A DNA stretch of 64,000 nucleotides from Xenopus tropicalis (GCF_000004195.4 NC_030677.2:102204829-102268828); one strand, 5' to 3'. Shown: positions 20,647 through 33,065, counted from the first letter of the stretch. Numbers and translations are program-made. Notes: generated by a model from the letters alone, not told the origin.

Positions 20647-22691
20647 ATGGCTACCATAAGGGGGTTACAGATGGTACTGCAGTCAGGGAACCTGTGATAT
20701 AGGAAGCCCCAATAGGTGTAGAAACTTGACTTGCGGGTTGTAAAAGGGGTCTGCAGAAGTAGGGTTTGGGTGGATCATGGGAGGGGTTTTGACATAGACA
20801 ATAGGAGTGAATCCTCTGAATGTATGGCATCCACTTGATCATCTCTTACACAAGTGCAATGAGTTTTGTAAGAGTCCTGTAAGTTAAATATGAAGTATAT
20901 GTTTAGCCTCTCCAGATACTCAGAAGTGAATTAAAAAAACCAAAACTATCTCATCCAATAGATAGATTTTCTGGATACTGTAATGATTCCATGTGCACTT
21001 GCCGTAAATATAAAAAACATATACATAGTATGACAGGTGTAGAACTAACACAATATGTTCTTTCAAAAGCAGCAGGGTTTAATAAATAGAGGCAAGATAA
21101 TGGAGGACAGTCACCAGGTGTTGTCCTAGGGGGAATCAACAAACAGTATATTGATATATATACTCATAAGCTTGCTGGTCATTGATGTACAATATGCTGG
21201 ATGAGTCTGGGGTGTGAATGTAGGAGCAATGTACACTAGAATGTTGCCTCATGAGACATTGGCACCCTTTTTACCCATGTGAGAGAATGTGATAATATAT
21301 TGGGCCAAAAGGAAAAAAAATCAACAGAGCTGGTTTACTAAACTGCTCGAATTCTAAAACTTTTAATAATGCTATTTGTGTCATTTGAAGTAAACAGTTA
21401 TGTTTTTACCTATTATTGCATCTGTGCTAGGGCAATATTGTTTTGAAGCTAACACCACATGATATTTAATCAGGTTTTTTTTTGTTTTTGCCACAAGATT
21501 GACACAAAAACAGGTACTTTAAAGACAAGGACACAAAAAAACCTCAGAAATTAACTAAATTATGACTTTTTGTTCATGTATAATGGTACTGCCTCCTGAA
21601 CATGCAGGAATCCTGATTATTTGAAGTTGTATTCATTTATTCAGATGTCCTAATCTCTGGTTCATAGCCCATACACACAAGCATTACAATAAGTACCTCT
21701 CATCACTTTATTGTTCTAAACTGAATAATCAGGGAGGTGACTTGTTCATTCTTGTAATCAACTTCTTCATAACTGATTCACTGCATGTTTCCTGGGAGAA
21801 CTACTTTCACATCACACCCACAGATAACGAAACCAACCTGTTACATGCCTAATGTTCAGTGCACAATACAATGAACCACATTACTTGCTTAAGGTATTAG
21901 CAAACTAAGCTATCAATAGGACATTACGAATATTCATGTAGGTATTAAGCCTTGGAGACCTATTTTTAGTACTAAGCTAGAAATAACAGGATAGGTCCTT
22001 GTGTAACTTGTGTAGCACCTGTACAAATTTAACTGTCAACCTTAACCCTTTTATTTATTAAATAGTGTATCCTTTTAAGACCACACTTCATTAGTATTTA
22101 TTGGCTTTCTTTTCTTTTAAATGTTCTTGTGTATGGCAAAGCCTCCTCATAATCGCACCATGCAAAAGAAAGAGATAAAAGGAAAGACTAAGATAGTATA
22201 CACATAACAAAGGCAAGCCCTTGTACCTGCCCACCCCTCTAAACCCATCAGTCTAGAAATAATTACGCACACAGCATTTAAAATTCCAATGGAATAACTC
22301 TATTGGACATAACTTTATTGACGTCACATAGCAAGATCAAGTTAAACATTAATATCACATATAAAATACCAGTACACTTTTGCATAACAAATGCCATTTT
22401 AGTTATAACGTATATGCATTTTAACTAACACATGAGTCCCCAGCAACATCTAACAATATACCACAACAGTACCAGGCCACCAGCCACTTGTCATCCTGCC
22501 TGTTTGCTGTAGTTATGAATTCCAAGCCTGAACAAAAAAAATGTAAATACTTTATATAGTGTAAGTAAAGTTTATTTTGCTCATGATAGAAAACGATTTG
22601 GAATTATTTCTTAAGGTGACAGGTCCTCTTTAATCCTATGCTTTTTTATAACAGATATTCACTGCACATAAACAGATTTGTGTTGATTGGT
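20647..22691. other. 2 kb with no recognised element
   Basis: AT-rich, with no repeat ends, LINE tails or long frames seen. Confidence 0.45.
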
Positions 22692-22937
22692 ATGCACATG
22701 TCTAAAGCTGGCCATACACACACCGATAATATTCGGCGCGTGTATGGCAAGTCGGCGAGACGACCGATATCGCAGGAGGCTGCTGATATCGGTCGACTCG
22801 CTGATCGGGCGGGTTAAAAGATTTTGATCGGGTGCCATAGAAAGCGCCTGACCAAAATCAGCCCTGAAGGTTAGTGGCTGATTGAACGATCTTTCGTGCG
22901 ACATCCAAAATCTCCACGTGTGTGACCACCTTTAAAG
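22692..22937. mobile_element. MITE with AAAGCTGGCCATACAC / AAAGGTGGTCACACAC ends
   Basis: The left end is CTAAAGCTGGCCATACACAC; the right end, read inward, is TTTAAAGGTGGTCACACACG. The interior has inverted CGACCGATATCGCAGG and CTGATATCGGTCG words. It is CpG-richer than its surroundings and resembles the TTAA group of Xenopus MITEs. Confidence 0.7.
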
Positions 22938-23519
22938 CTACTGAGATGTATTATGCATTTACTCTTGATAGATGTTCTTCAGATAGTAGATAAGGGTGAA
23001 CATCCATTTGGTTACAATAATTTCTATTCTCTTTCCTACTGGATTAACAACATACCAACATCATTTGGTCTAATATATTTTGTGGATTGTACACATCTGT
23101 CTAAACAACTAACCAGGTCCAGGCCATGCAGCCTGGATTCCTGTTCCACAGAAAGATTAACTGTAGCAATGTAAGGCAAATATCACTTTGGGCTTAAATT
23201 AAGAAAAACAAATCTTGCCACAAGTCCAGCACTTAGTGTTATAAGCAGCAGAATGGGGGATGTAAGTGCTTCCCATATGTTCACTAAGGGGTATGCTCTT
23301 GTGCTCCTTCATTCTCTTTCATATCCACGCCCTGGGTCATAAATGACCCCTATTGCCTATTAAATTTTAAAGCAACAAATTATTTGTGATTTAAAAGGGC
23401 ACATCAGTGACAAAACCCAGAACTGGCAAATCCCATTGTGAACATATTGTTCTTTTGGAAGGAACTGGTTTTTTAGTAGCTTTTAAAAAAATCTCACAAT
23501 TAGGATATGAAAAGTCCAT
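22938..23519. other. no recognised element
   Basis: Nothing supported between the MITE and the DIRS-like relic. Confidence 0.4.
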
Positions 23520-25240
23520 CTAATAGTCAGGGTTTAAAGACTAAAACCTAAAGTGGAATTTCTCCCACATATCCCAGCATGTAACATTTATAGAGCTCTT
23601 TTCAGCATATAACAGACTGCCAATTACCCTCTCTGAAAGGCTCTTCCCACTCAGCCTCCAGGCCACCAGACTCATACTGCAGGGATATGGGTGGATTTAA
23701 AATCTCTGGTGTAACAGGTTCATCCGAAGGTAAAGCCTAAAGATTGCTAATATCTGCAAGGTTGTGACTCGGCTCATGGATGCCAGAGCCAATATAGTAT
23801 TATGAATATGGCCTCTGCATTCTCTCAAAGTCTGTACTAAGGCTTGAACTACTTTAAACCCTTTTCTTTTCTCATGGAAAAAACCTGAGACACTTGACAT
23901 TTTCCTTTGCAGTCATGAGACTTAGATATAGGATACCCAATGTTTAAAGTATTTATTTCCTCTCTTGGTTCCCATTCATACTAATCTAAATTGTTTCTGC
24001 TTAGAAAATAAGTCATTCTGTTTAGGCAATCTGGATTGTGAAATGCCTATTGAAATAGAGGAAGTACTTACATTGTTTCCATTTGTCTTTTTATATGTGA
24101 AACTGCTGTGATGTTGTCTGTTAATATTTTAACATTTCTCCCTTTTGCATAGGTACAAAAAACAGCTGAGCCTGATACAACAGCCTTAACTGATGGCTGA
24201 TCACAAGATGGAGCCAGCCAACACTATGTTAACTATTTGCCAAATATTGAACCCTAAAGCCAGTGGCCTCTGTAGTAAGGGATACCAAGGCTTCAGGGAA
24301 TAACTCAGATCCCCTGTTGTATCCTAGGCAGGGGCGGGCCGAGTCGACCCGGTTGGCTACCTCGCCCCTGCACCTACATTGCGCACACCCCCGCCTGATC
24401 GTGCCCCACCCAGTGGCCGACCGGGTTGCCTAGGGCAGCTTGGTCCACCCCTGGTTGATTGCTATTGACTGGAACTTATTTACTAAAAGATACTGATTCA
24501 CCTCTTTTCAATCTTTTATTCACAGTCATTAGCACAATTTCTCTACTCTTAAAAGTTCAGACAATTGCCAAAAGTAGCTCCATATACACTGGGTCCCTGA
24601 CAGGCAAGGTATTGCTGTGGAGCACTGACCTTCCTTCCTCACATAGAAGCCTCAACTGTCTAACTAGCTGGTCTACTCTTGTCTCTCACCACTTAAAGTT
24701 AGCTACACTAAACTAACTATTTGGCTGGCCTTTGCACGTCTCTGAGGTAACCAACCTCAGATTCTCTAATGTCATCCAGTTTCTTTTTGAAGTGGCCACT
24801 GCTTTTCCCTTACATGGACTATCTAGGGAAATCCCCTCCTGAGCGCAACAGAGGAGACCCTGCTCTAGAAGATTCTCAATGGGATTCCTTATCTAACAGC
24901 ACAGCAACATTTATAGCCTGGTGCAACAAAAACAGCTAATCGATAAAAATATACTTAATTAATAATTAAATTATATCTACCCCTTACAAACTGGGGCAAT
25001 AACATTTTGCTCCAATAAAAGTTGTTTGAAAGAACTGGCTTTTCCACCCTGAAGTTTTGAAAACAATTTCTTCTGTTCTTTACCAAATAGGCTGTGGCCC
25101 TGGAAGGGTAAAAAGCAAAGAAAGTCCTTGAATGTCTGTCTGTCAAGCCAGGTTTCAACCACATGTACCTCCTGACAGCAGCAGATAGGGTCAGCGATCT
25201 TCAAAAGAAACCTCATAATGTCGACCCCTGCATTGGCTGC
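23520..25240 (-). mobile_element. decayed DIRS-like retrotransposon
   Basis: Two minus-strand coding relics lie in the order expected for a DIRS element. At 25240-24970 a gag-like frame holds LPFQGHSLFGKE...KLFSKLQGGKASS, matching the conserved LPF.G..LFG...I...TGGKS pattern of frog DIRS gag. At about 23900-23520 a broken frame holds TLRECRGHIHNTILALAS and then HPYPCSMSLVAWRLSGKSLS, like the region leading into the tyrosine recombinase. DIRS elements use that recombinase rather than an integrase. The middle (RT/RNase H) is not recognisable and may be deleted; a small CAGGGG-ended MITE sits inside. Family recognition is from memory. Confidence 0.5.
24329..24453. mobile_element. 125-bp hAT-like MITE
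   Basis: The ends CAGGGGCGGGCC and (inward from right) CAGGGGTGGACC are inverted repeats typical of hAT-type termini. The interior is GC-rich with inverted GACCCGGTTGGC and GGCCGACCGGGTT words. No clear 8-bp TSD is present. Confidence 0.6.
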
Positions 25241-25828
25241 TAATTTTTATTACGAGGCCCAGACCTAGACAGGGATTTAAAATAAGCCCTGGCATTTCTA
25301 GAACACTGAGGCCCAAACAGCCCCCACCAGCCCACAAAATAGTGACTGTCTATTTATAGTGGCTGTCTCTTCCAACATCTGCACTCTCTGCACTAGAAGA
25401 AATGCATTTCTGGGTAAGAAAACACAAATCCAAATTTACAAACTGCTACACACTGCTGCCTGAGGAAATGTTTTCACCTTACCTTATAGCAGGAACAGCA
25501 CTGACCTTAGTTTTTAGGGCAATGGCACACCCAGCAATTTCAAACATTGTATCACTCTGTAGACAGGGGGAAAAAAACTAGAATATTGGCCCCATTCACT
25601 ATAAATTGGAATCATCTGCAAGTGCACATTATAGTAAAGTATTGAATATGCTTTAATAAAGTAATGTTAGATATCAGGTTATGGGCAAGTTTTAACAGAT
25701 CACTCCCAAAAGCCTAGTCATAGCATCTCTCTATAGTAAAAAATGTTAGAGAAAAAATACTCAATTTCTTACATAATCTCACTCAGTTGGGCACATGTAA
25801 AAAAGGTGCATAAAAACACTGAATTATA
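25241..25828. other. probable old repeat fragment plus spacer
   Basis: The words GAACACTGAGGCCCAAACAG and AGTGACTGTCTATTTATAGT (25300-25362) recall a dispersed frog repeat, but I cannot set its ends. GAATTATA at 25821-25828 is the left TSD of the next element. Confidence 0.35.
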
Positions 25829-26171
25829 CATAGGTGGATTTTCCATAAGGCTAGGGGAGGCTAAGCCTCCCCAAACCTGAAAAAAAAACAAAAAAAAAAA
25901 AACCTTACTCCATTTCTGCACTGTCCTGGAAATCTGTTTCTGCAAGCCCGTTTTGCTGTGCTCCGATTGGATCTTTCTTCTTGTGAATTCTCCAAACGAG
26001 CACAGCTTTCTTGACAGACAGTAAAATTGACCAATCAGAGCACAGATGCACACAGGGATCGGGAGATTTTGCAAACTGGAAGCAGTGCAGAAATGAAGAC
26101 TGAAAAGAAGAATCTGCAGCTGTAACTTTACCTAAGAACCAACTCTCAACTTTTGCTGCAGTTTTCATCCC

Positions 26172-26276
26172 ACAGGTTCTATACACAGGTACTATACACA
26201 GGTACTATACACAGGCACTATACACAGGCACTATACACAGGTACTATACACAGGTACTATACACAGGCACTATACA
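26172..26276 (+). repeat. 13-bp tandem array in copy A
   Basis: The unit is GGTACTATACACA, with T/C variation at the third base. From left to right the seven junctions read T T C C T T C. Confidence 0.92.
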
Positions 26277-26680
26277 GTTCTAAAGAATCACTAGCTGACA
26301 TTAAATTGTTTTTTGCCTGACCTGACATCTATAATAATTTATAATCTATCCCCTACCCTAACAGATGGAGGGTAAGTTAACTCTTTCCCTCTGAAAAAGC
26401 TCATTGTGTGTATATATTTGTTGTTGTTTTTTGCACTTACTATTTTTTTTTTTTTTTTTTTGTCATTGTTTTGTTCATTTATAGTAAGTTACAGTGGAGC
26501 CAATGTTGTGTATCCGTGCCAGTGTTATAGTGCCAGGGCCTGAATATCTGCCATCAGTACCCACTGTGTTTCACTGTATATAATGTGCTGGTTTTGTAAA
26601 TACGGACTGTGTCTCACTGTATATAATGGGGAGTCAGTACCCACTGCCTTTCTTGCTATAAAACTAACATAAACACATCT

Positions 26681-27073
26681 AAAGGGGTGGTTCACTTTTA
26701 AGTTAACCTTTAGTATGTTATAAAATGGCCTATTCCTAGCAACTTTGCAATTGGTCTTCCTAATTAATTTTTTTGAATAATTTGCCTTTCTCTTCTGCCT
26801 GTATCCAGATTTCAAATGGGGGCCAAAAATATTGCTCTGTGAGGCTACAATTTTATTATTATTATAATTTTGTATTACATATTTTTCCAAGTAGGCCCCT
26901 TAACTATTCATATTCCCATCTCTTGTTTAAACCACTACCTGGTTGCTAGGGTAAATAAGACCCTAGCAACTAGATAGCTGCTGAAATACCAAATGGAGAG
27001 CTGCTGAACAAAAAGCTAAATAACTGAAAAACCATTAAAAATAAAAGTGAATTCGAATGCGAACTACCCCTTG
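26681..27073. mobile_element. MITE nested in copy A
   Basis: It starts AAAGGGGTGGTTCACTTTTA and ends ...GCGAACTACCCCTTGA, with internal inverted GGTTGCTAGGGT and ACCCTAGCAACT. It is a familiar frog MITE type with a GGTTGCTAGGGTAA core. The identical insertion in copy B shows that it was present before copies A and B spread. Confidence 0.75.
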
Positions 27074-27599
27074 AAGCTAACAGATCACAAAAACAAATGT
27101 ATAGAGAACCCCTAACAAAAGTGCACGTATGAATACTTTTACATTCTAAACATTTTAGGGTAAAAAGCACCCCCACCCGCACTTTTGCACAGTATCCCTG
27201 GGAGTCAGTGGGAATGGCAAGAGGTAGTTGGGAGGTTAACTTTTTATGCCAGCAGCGAATCCACTAAGTGTCACATTAGCTGTAGGTCAGTCTGTGTATG
27301 GGCCATCTTTAGCCTTCCCAAACAAAAAAGTCACCCTCCGCCTATGGAATTATAATAAGTGTTTATTTATTTTATACAGCAATTGTATTGCAAAATACAG
27401 TCTCATGTCCAAGAAGAATGTGCTAATGATGGAATTACAGTGATTTTAAGAATGTAGCATATTTTCCTAAAGGTGAATAAGGTTTCTTACTACATAAATT
27501 AATGCAACAGTACAATATGTACCAATCACTTAAAATTTGCATTTGCAATTAAGGCATTCTTAAAATCTAATTACTGCTCTTCATAGGAACATGTATTCA

Positions 27600-28775
27600 T
27601 TAAATGTCTGGTGTTGCTTGTGTCTCTTCCTGCCTGTCTGCTATCTCTACTTGGATGTCCCAACATTACCTCAAAATAAATCTCTAATTTATTTGTTTCT
27701 CTTTCCCCCATCCAACACTCATAATGTCATGGAGGTATACCACATTTTACAATTCTACCATCACCCCATCTTCCCAGGCCTTGTGCCTTGGGATTTTTCT
27801 CAATTCTGCCCTGTCCTTCACTCCTCATATCCTGTCACTTATCAAATCCCATCATTTTCACCTAAGACATATTTTCAAAATACGATTATTTATCACCCAA
27901 CATGCTGCCAAAATTCTTATTCACGCTCTCATCATATCTTGCCTAGACTACTGTAACTCTCTATTAATTGGCCTTCTCCTCCAGAGACTGTACCCTCTTT
28001 ATTCCATAATGGATACTGCTACCAGGCTTTTACACCTATCAAACTGCTCCTCCTCTGCCGTGCCACTCTGCCAGTCCCTACACTGGCTCCCTCTACCACA
28101 CAGAATAAAAATAAAATTCAAATTTATGACCCTGACATTTAAAGCAACTCTGCCCCACCCTACATTTCTAAACTTATCTTTAGATACCAACCAATCCGCT
28201 TGTTACACTCCTCTACTGACCTGCTCCTCAACTCCTCTTTACCTCTTCACATACTTGCATTCAAGACTTTGCAAGTGCTGCACCCCTTCTCTGGAATTCT
28301 CTCCCACAATCTGTCTGACTTTCTCCCAATCTTTTTGCCTTCAAAGGATCTCTAAAAACACATTTATTTAGAGATGCTTACCCTCATTTGGTTTAGTATA
28401 ACCTCAATAGGCTGTACCCTGTTCTACAAGTGTTATATTGCTGAATTTTGATCCTGCCCATTCCCAAACCTTGTGTCTCAACCCCTGTCCTTCTAGATTG
28501 TAAGCTCTTTTGGGAAGGGCCCTCTTCACCTCTGAATCTGAATTTGGAAATGTTTTACAGTCAGCACAGGGTCTGTAACCTGTTGAGGAGTACCTACAGA
28601 TAACACTGGAGGCTACTGCAGGACTTTTACTTATATTGAGGATACCCTCTTCACCTCTTGTATTGGTTATAGGTTGCTTTGTATGCAATTATGTATGTCC
28701 AATGTATAAACCCACTTATTGTACAGTGCTGCAGAATATGTTGGGGCTTTATAAATACATGTTAATAATAATGAT
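27600..28775 (+). mobile_element. 5'-truncated L2 LINE (ORF2 C-terminus and 3' UTR)
   Basis: The frame that is open at 27724-28371 begins further left (WMSQHYLKIN at about 27652) and is broken by one in-frame TAA near 27688. It matches the end of L2-type ORF2: a GIFLNSALSFTPHI stretch, the LDYCNSLL box (residues 74-81 of the open part), the SLHWLPL box (118-124), and a Cys/Leu-rich end. It lies C-terminal to the RT catalytic core, which is missing. The 3' part has AGATTGTAAGCTCTTTTGGG (about 28495), CTGCAGAATATGTTGGGGCT and TTATAAATA, then an AATAATAATG microsatellite tail, as L2 elements have in place of poly(A). It is a dead copy lying between elements A and B. Confidence 0.85.
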
Positions 28776-28841
28776 AATAGTATCTCTACATAAATGTATT
28801 TCAGTGCAGGGGTGATCTCATTAGTGAATTTGACTGGTGAG

Positions 28842-29000
28842 TAGTGAAGAGTGAATCTATTTTAGTTCGCCAAAAAATTCAGAAACGCGGCTACTGCATA
28901 ATTTTTTGATGAACATGACTTTTTTTGCTGACATTTTGCGAAAAAATTTGCCAATGGTGACATGTGGAATTTCACACCGAAAAAAATGTGCTCATCACTA
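28842..29000. mobile_element. MITE, GTGATGAGCGAA family, diverged copy
   Basis: It starts TAGTGAAGAGTGAATCTATT and ends TGTGCTCATCACTA. Confidence 0.7.
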
Positions 29001-29490
29001 CTGGTGAGCGAATTTTTGTGATGCTCCAGATAAAGGCAAATAAAGCTTTTAGCATTCCAGTTTAAGACAGGATGAGAAAATATTTCTATATTTCAATATT
29101 GCATCTCCCAAGATCAATCTATAAATTTATCCCATTTTACACCCTTCCTATGCTTATTTTTTGGTCCCACTGAATGTGTGAACCAGAAGGATATATTGCC
29201 AGTAATGAGCAGTGACGGGGGTGGAATGGCATGAGGTCTGCTTTGTTTCTTTGGAATCATGTATTGTGTCTGAAAGCACAGGTGTGATGGTCACTTCAAT
29301 TGCATTTCCATCTTGCAGCTCACCACATAAACTAAAACTTAAACAAAGCCTTACTGAGTATGCAAAGTATAATAATCCAGGCTTCGGTTCGGGATTTGTC
29401 CAAGATTCTGCCTTTTTCAGCAGCATTCAGATTCGGGGGAATCCACGCTCCTGCCGAACCTATCTATATACTCACATATACTATGCTTAT
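29001..29490. other. spacer with a GATTCGG-type MITE scrap
   Basis: GGCTTCGGTTCGGGATTTGT and CAGCATTCAGATTCGGGGGA (29380-29440) look like a piece of a frog MITE rich in TTCGG words. Its ends are not defined. Confidence 0.35.
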
Positions 29491-29870
29491 TCAAGAACTA
29501 ATCAAAGCCCCTCTTAAAGGCAAGCCCTTCTGATAGTTCCGTTCCTCTAATCTGAAGGGATGGCCTCTGATTGTTTTATGGGAAATTAGGGCATTCCCTA
29601 TCTGCCTATAATCCCCTCTAAAGTACTTGTACAGAGTAATTATGTCTACTTGCAAGCACCTTTTTTCCAAAACAACCCCAACCATGACAGTCTAACCTCA
29701 TAGTTTAAATCTTCCATCCCCTTTACCAGTTTAGTTGCACGTCTCTGCACTCTCTCCAGCTCATTAATATCCTTCTTAAGGACTGGAGACCAAAACTGCA
29801 CTGCATGCTCAAGGTGAGGCCTTACTAGAGACCTATAAAGAGGCAACAGCACTGGTTGCTGACAAAAGAT
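29491..29870 (-). mobile_element. CR1-like LINE fragment (ORF2 C-terminal region)
   Basis: The minus-strand frame 29852-29646 reads [20 protein letters not shown], then [14 protein letters not shown]. It is continued after one frameshift by [20 protein letters not shown] and TIRGHPFRLEE (to about 29495). These are the hallmark boxes downstream of the RT domain in CR1-group LINEs. Both the 5' bulk and the 3' end are missing. Confidence 0.82.
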
Positions 29871-31117
29871 ATTAGTAACTCAGTAAATGGCTCTTCAACA
29901 GATTCTCTTTCACGTGTGTATCTCACACAGTGTTCCTCTCCAGAAGCCTCCAGAAGCCCTATCATATAGGAATGCACAGCACAGTGCCGTTAGCCCTACA
30001 GGGGCCTCCTCTCCTCAGTAAACCTACTTCTACTGATTCTCTGTGGTGTCCTTACATATAGTGCCCAAGCTTCCCCGGCAGGCTCTTCTTTAGCTGTTTC
30101 AGTTGTGTATGTAGACAGATAAAAATTAACAGTGCAGAATTAAACCAACATATGACTATGGTTAAGATGAACTATACAACTGAAAAAAATGTTCAAAGGT
30201 TTTATCACAAGCTCACCAGTAGTAAAAAATTATATTATAATCATATTAAATTAACTTTGCTTTCTGTTAATAGCTTTTATTTCCTTACCTGCGCGGGTAT
30301 GATCTTTGAAACTTCGTTAGAGAAGAAGTACATTCATAAAAAGTTTGTTGTGTTTAACCTACATGCATCATTGCTAAAGGATAAACAGGCTGCTAAGTTA
30401 CAAGATTTATTTCTATAATATAAACTCATCTTTCTGGATTAGTGTGTTTTAATAGGGTAAAATCATTATTGAATACTTGTGAAAATAAACAGAACCTGCA
30501 GGTAAAGGTCAAAAAGTTACTTCATAATATTTTTTTGCAGCCTTCTTTTTTTTTGCAAAACCACAAGGTAATTGTAGAAAACCACTTATTTATCTGCACC
30601 TGTGTAATTGTAAAGCTTAAAATACATTGCACAACCATACACTATTACAAAGAACATGGCTGCTATGAATACAGCAGGAATGTACTGGCACACTATAAAT
30701 AGTTGTCAGTCTTTAACAATTCAAACTCCTTATAGTTTAAAGCCTATTGTGAGAGCCAACAACTGAATTGCATTTGCATCCTGTAACCCTGAAAAGGAAG
30801 CGGTCATAGGCATTTGAAAGGTTTTTTTCTTCTTCAGATCCTGACATTTTGTTGCTAAATGTACAAATAGCTCACAGTATGCTTGCAAAGAAAAAAGAAA
30901 AAGATGGCTAGGTGTGTTAATATATATTGGATTGTGTCAGGGACCCACTATAGTGAAAATGCAAAAGTGTGGACACTGAAGCTACTAGTTATATAGGTAG
31001 ACATTACTGGACCCACAAAAATCAATTCATGGTTCCCCTAACCTTTATAAAGATTCACAAACCTTTGCCAGTTTCACAAAAATAAATATTGTGTTTTCCA
31101 ACTGAGCCCTCAACATT
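29871..31117. other. no recognised element
   Basis: Unassigned sequence between the CR1 scrap and copy B; short AT-rich frames only. Confidence 0.45.
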
Positions 31118-31469
31118 CATGGGGCCATAGGCGGATTTTCCATAAGGCTAGGGGAGGCTAAGCCTCCCCAAACCTGAAAAAAAAACAAAAAAAAAAAAAC
31201 TTTACTCCATTTCTGCACTGTCCTGGAAATCTGTTTCTGCAAGCCCGTTTTGCTGTGCTCCGATTGGATCTTTCTTCTTGTGGATTCTCCAAACGAGCAC
31301 AGCTTTCTTGACAGACAGTAAAATTGACCAATCAGAGCACAGATGCACACAGGGATCGGGAGATTTTGCAAACTGGAAGCAGTACAGAAATGAAGACTGA
31401 AAAGAAGAATCTGCAGCTGTAACTTTACCTAAGAACCAACTCTCAACTTTTGCTGCAGTTTTCATCCCA

Positions 31470-31588
31470 CAGGTTCTATACACAGGTACTATACACAGGT
31501 ACTATACACAGGCACTATACACAGGCACTATACACAGGCACTATACACAGGTACTATACACAGGTACTATACACAGGTACTATACAGT
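31470..31588 (+). repeat. 13-bp tandem array in copy B
   Basis: The same GGTACTATACACA unit; the third-base order is T T C C C T T T, so the array differs from copy A in length and phase pattern. Confidence 0.92.
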
Positions 31589-31989
31589 TCTAAAGAATCA
31601 CTAGCTGACATTAAATTGTTTTTTGCCTGACCTGACATCTATAATAATTTATAATCTATCCCCTACCCTAACAGATGGAGGGTAAGTTAACTCTTTCCCT
31701 CTGAAAAAGCTCATTGTGTGTATATATTTGTTGTTGTTTTTTGCACTTACTATTTTTTTTTTTTTTTTTTGTCATTGTTTTGTTCATTTATAGTAAGTTA
31801 CAGTGGGGCCAATGTTGTGTATCCGTGCCAGTGTTATAGTGCCAGGGCCTGAATATCTGCCATCAGTACCCACTGTGTTTCACTGTATATAATGTGCTGG
31901 TTTTGTAAATACGGACTGTGTCTCACTGTATATAATGGGGAGTCAGTACCCACTGCCTTTCTTGCTATAAAACTAACATAAACACATCT

Positions 31990-32386
31990 AAAGGGGTGGT
32001 TCACTTTTAAGTTAACCTTTAGTATGTTATAAAATGGCCTATTCCTAGCAACTTTGCAATTGTCTTCCTAATTAATTTTTTTGAATAATTTGCCTTTCTC
32101 TTCTGCCTGTATCCAGATTTCAAATGGGGGCCAAAAATATTGCTCTGTGAGGCTACAATTTTATTATTATTATTATAATTTTGTATTACATATTTTTCCA
32201 AGTAGGCCCCTTAACTATTCATATTCCCATCTCTTGTTTAAACCACTACCTGGTTGCTAGGGTAAATAAGACCCTAGCAACTAGATAGCTGCTGAAATAC
32301 CAAATGGAGAGCTGCTGAACAAAAAGCTTAATAACTGAAAAACCATTAAAAATAAAAGTGAATTCGAATGCGAACTACCCCTTGAA
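31990..32386. mobile_element. MITE nested in copy B
   Basis: Same insertion and ends (AAAGGGGTGGTTCACTTTTA ... CTACCCCTTGA) as in copy A. Confidence 0.75.
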
Positions 32387-32771
32387 GCTAACTGATCACA
32401 AACACAAATGTATAGAGAACCCCTAACAAAAGTGCACGTATGAATACTTTTACATCCTAAACATTAGGGTAAAAAGCACCCTCACCCGCACTTTTGCACA
32501 GTATCCCTGGGAGTCAGTGGGAACGGCAAGAGGTAGTTGGGAGGTTAACTTTTTATGCCAGCAGTGAATCCACTAAGTGTCACATTAGCTGTAGGTCAGT
32601 CTGTGTATGGGCCATCTTTAGCCTTCCCAAACAAAAAAGTCACCCTCCGCCTATGCATGGGGCCCCCAGTAGGGTCAGGTGTTACAGTCATATATTGCAT
32701 ATATATTGTATGGTATTGTATATTGTAATTAGATAAATCTAATTTATCAAATATAGGCTTGAGTGTCCTTA

Positions 32772-33065
32772 TTGTGATGAGCAAATCTGAAAAATATGCA
32801 AAACTGCTATAAAATTCACAAAATGCGGCTTCTGTGCAACTTTCCTGAAGTGCATGACCATGATTTTTTTTGTGACGTGACTGCAAGTTATTTGACATGA
32901 CCATAACTTATTTTATGCGGTCACAGTTTTTTTTTTTATGCATGACTTATTTGATGGAACTGCGACCTTGACTTTTTCTCACTTGCCGAATTTTTTAAAC
33001 GGTTTTCGTGAAATTTGGAAATTAGCAGCGAATCCACACCTGGTCGAAAAGATTCGCTCATCAAT
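32772..33065. mobile_element. MITE, GTGATGAGCGAA family
   Basis: It starts TTGTGATGAGCAAATCTG and ends GATTCGCTCATCAATA. The middle has expanded GACTTTTT / TTATTTGAT words. Confidence 0.75.

Larger units (their letters stand above)
25821..27354. mobile_element. 1.5-kb non-autonomous DNA transposon (hAT-like), copy A
   Basis: The element spans 25829-27346, flanked by the 8-bp direct repeat GAATTATA (25821-25828, 27347-27354). Its ends are CATAGGTGGA and, inward from the right, CATAGGCGGA. An 8-bp TSD is typical of hAT and of P elements; I favour hAT but the CATAGG end is unusual. It carries a 13-bp repeat array (26172-26276), a T18 run (26444-26461) and a nested MITE (26681-27073). The minus-strand frames inside are non-coding MITE sequence. 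It is nearly identical to copy B at 31126-32655, so both moved recently. Confidence 0.88.
31118..32663. mobile_element. 1.5-kb non-autonomous DNA transposon (hAT-like), copy B
   Basis: The element spans 31126-32655 (1530 bp), flanked by CATGGGGC (31118-31125, 32656-32663). Ends are CATAGGCGGA on both sides. It matches copy A over its whole length and in the same orientation with scattered single-base changes. It has one more 13-bp unit and one more TTA unit in an internal microsatellite (32160-32178). The different TSDs show two insertions rather than a segmental duplication. Confidence 0.88.

Noticed and set aside
26525..26890. 121-codon minus-strand frame
   Set aside because: It overlaps the nested MITE and its microsatellite, and is broken in copy B by small indels.
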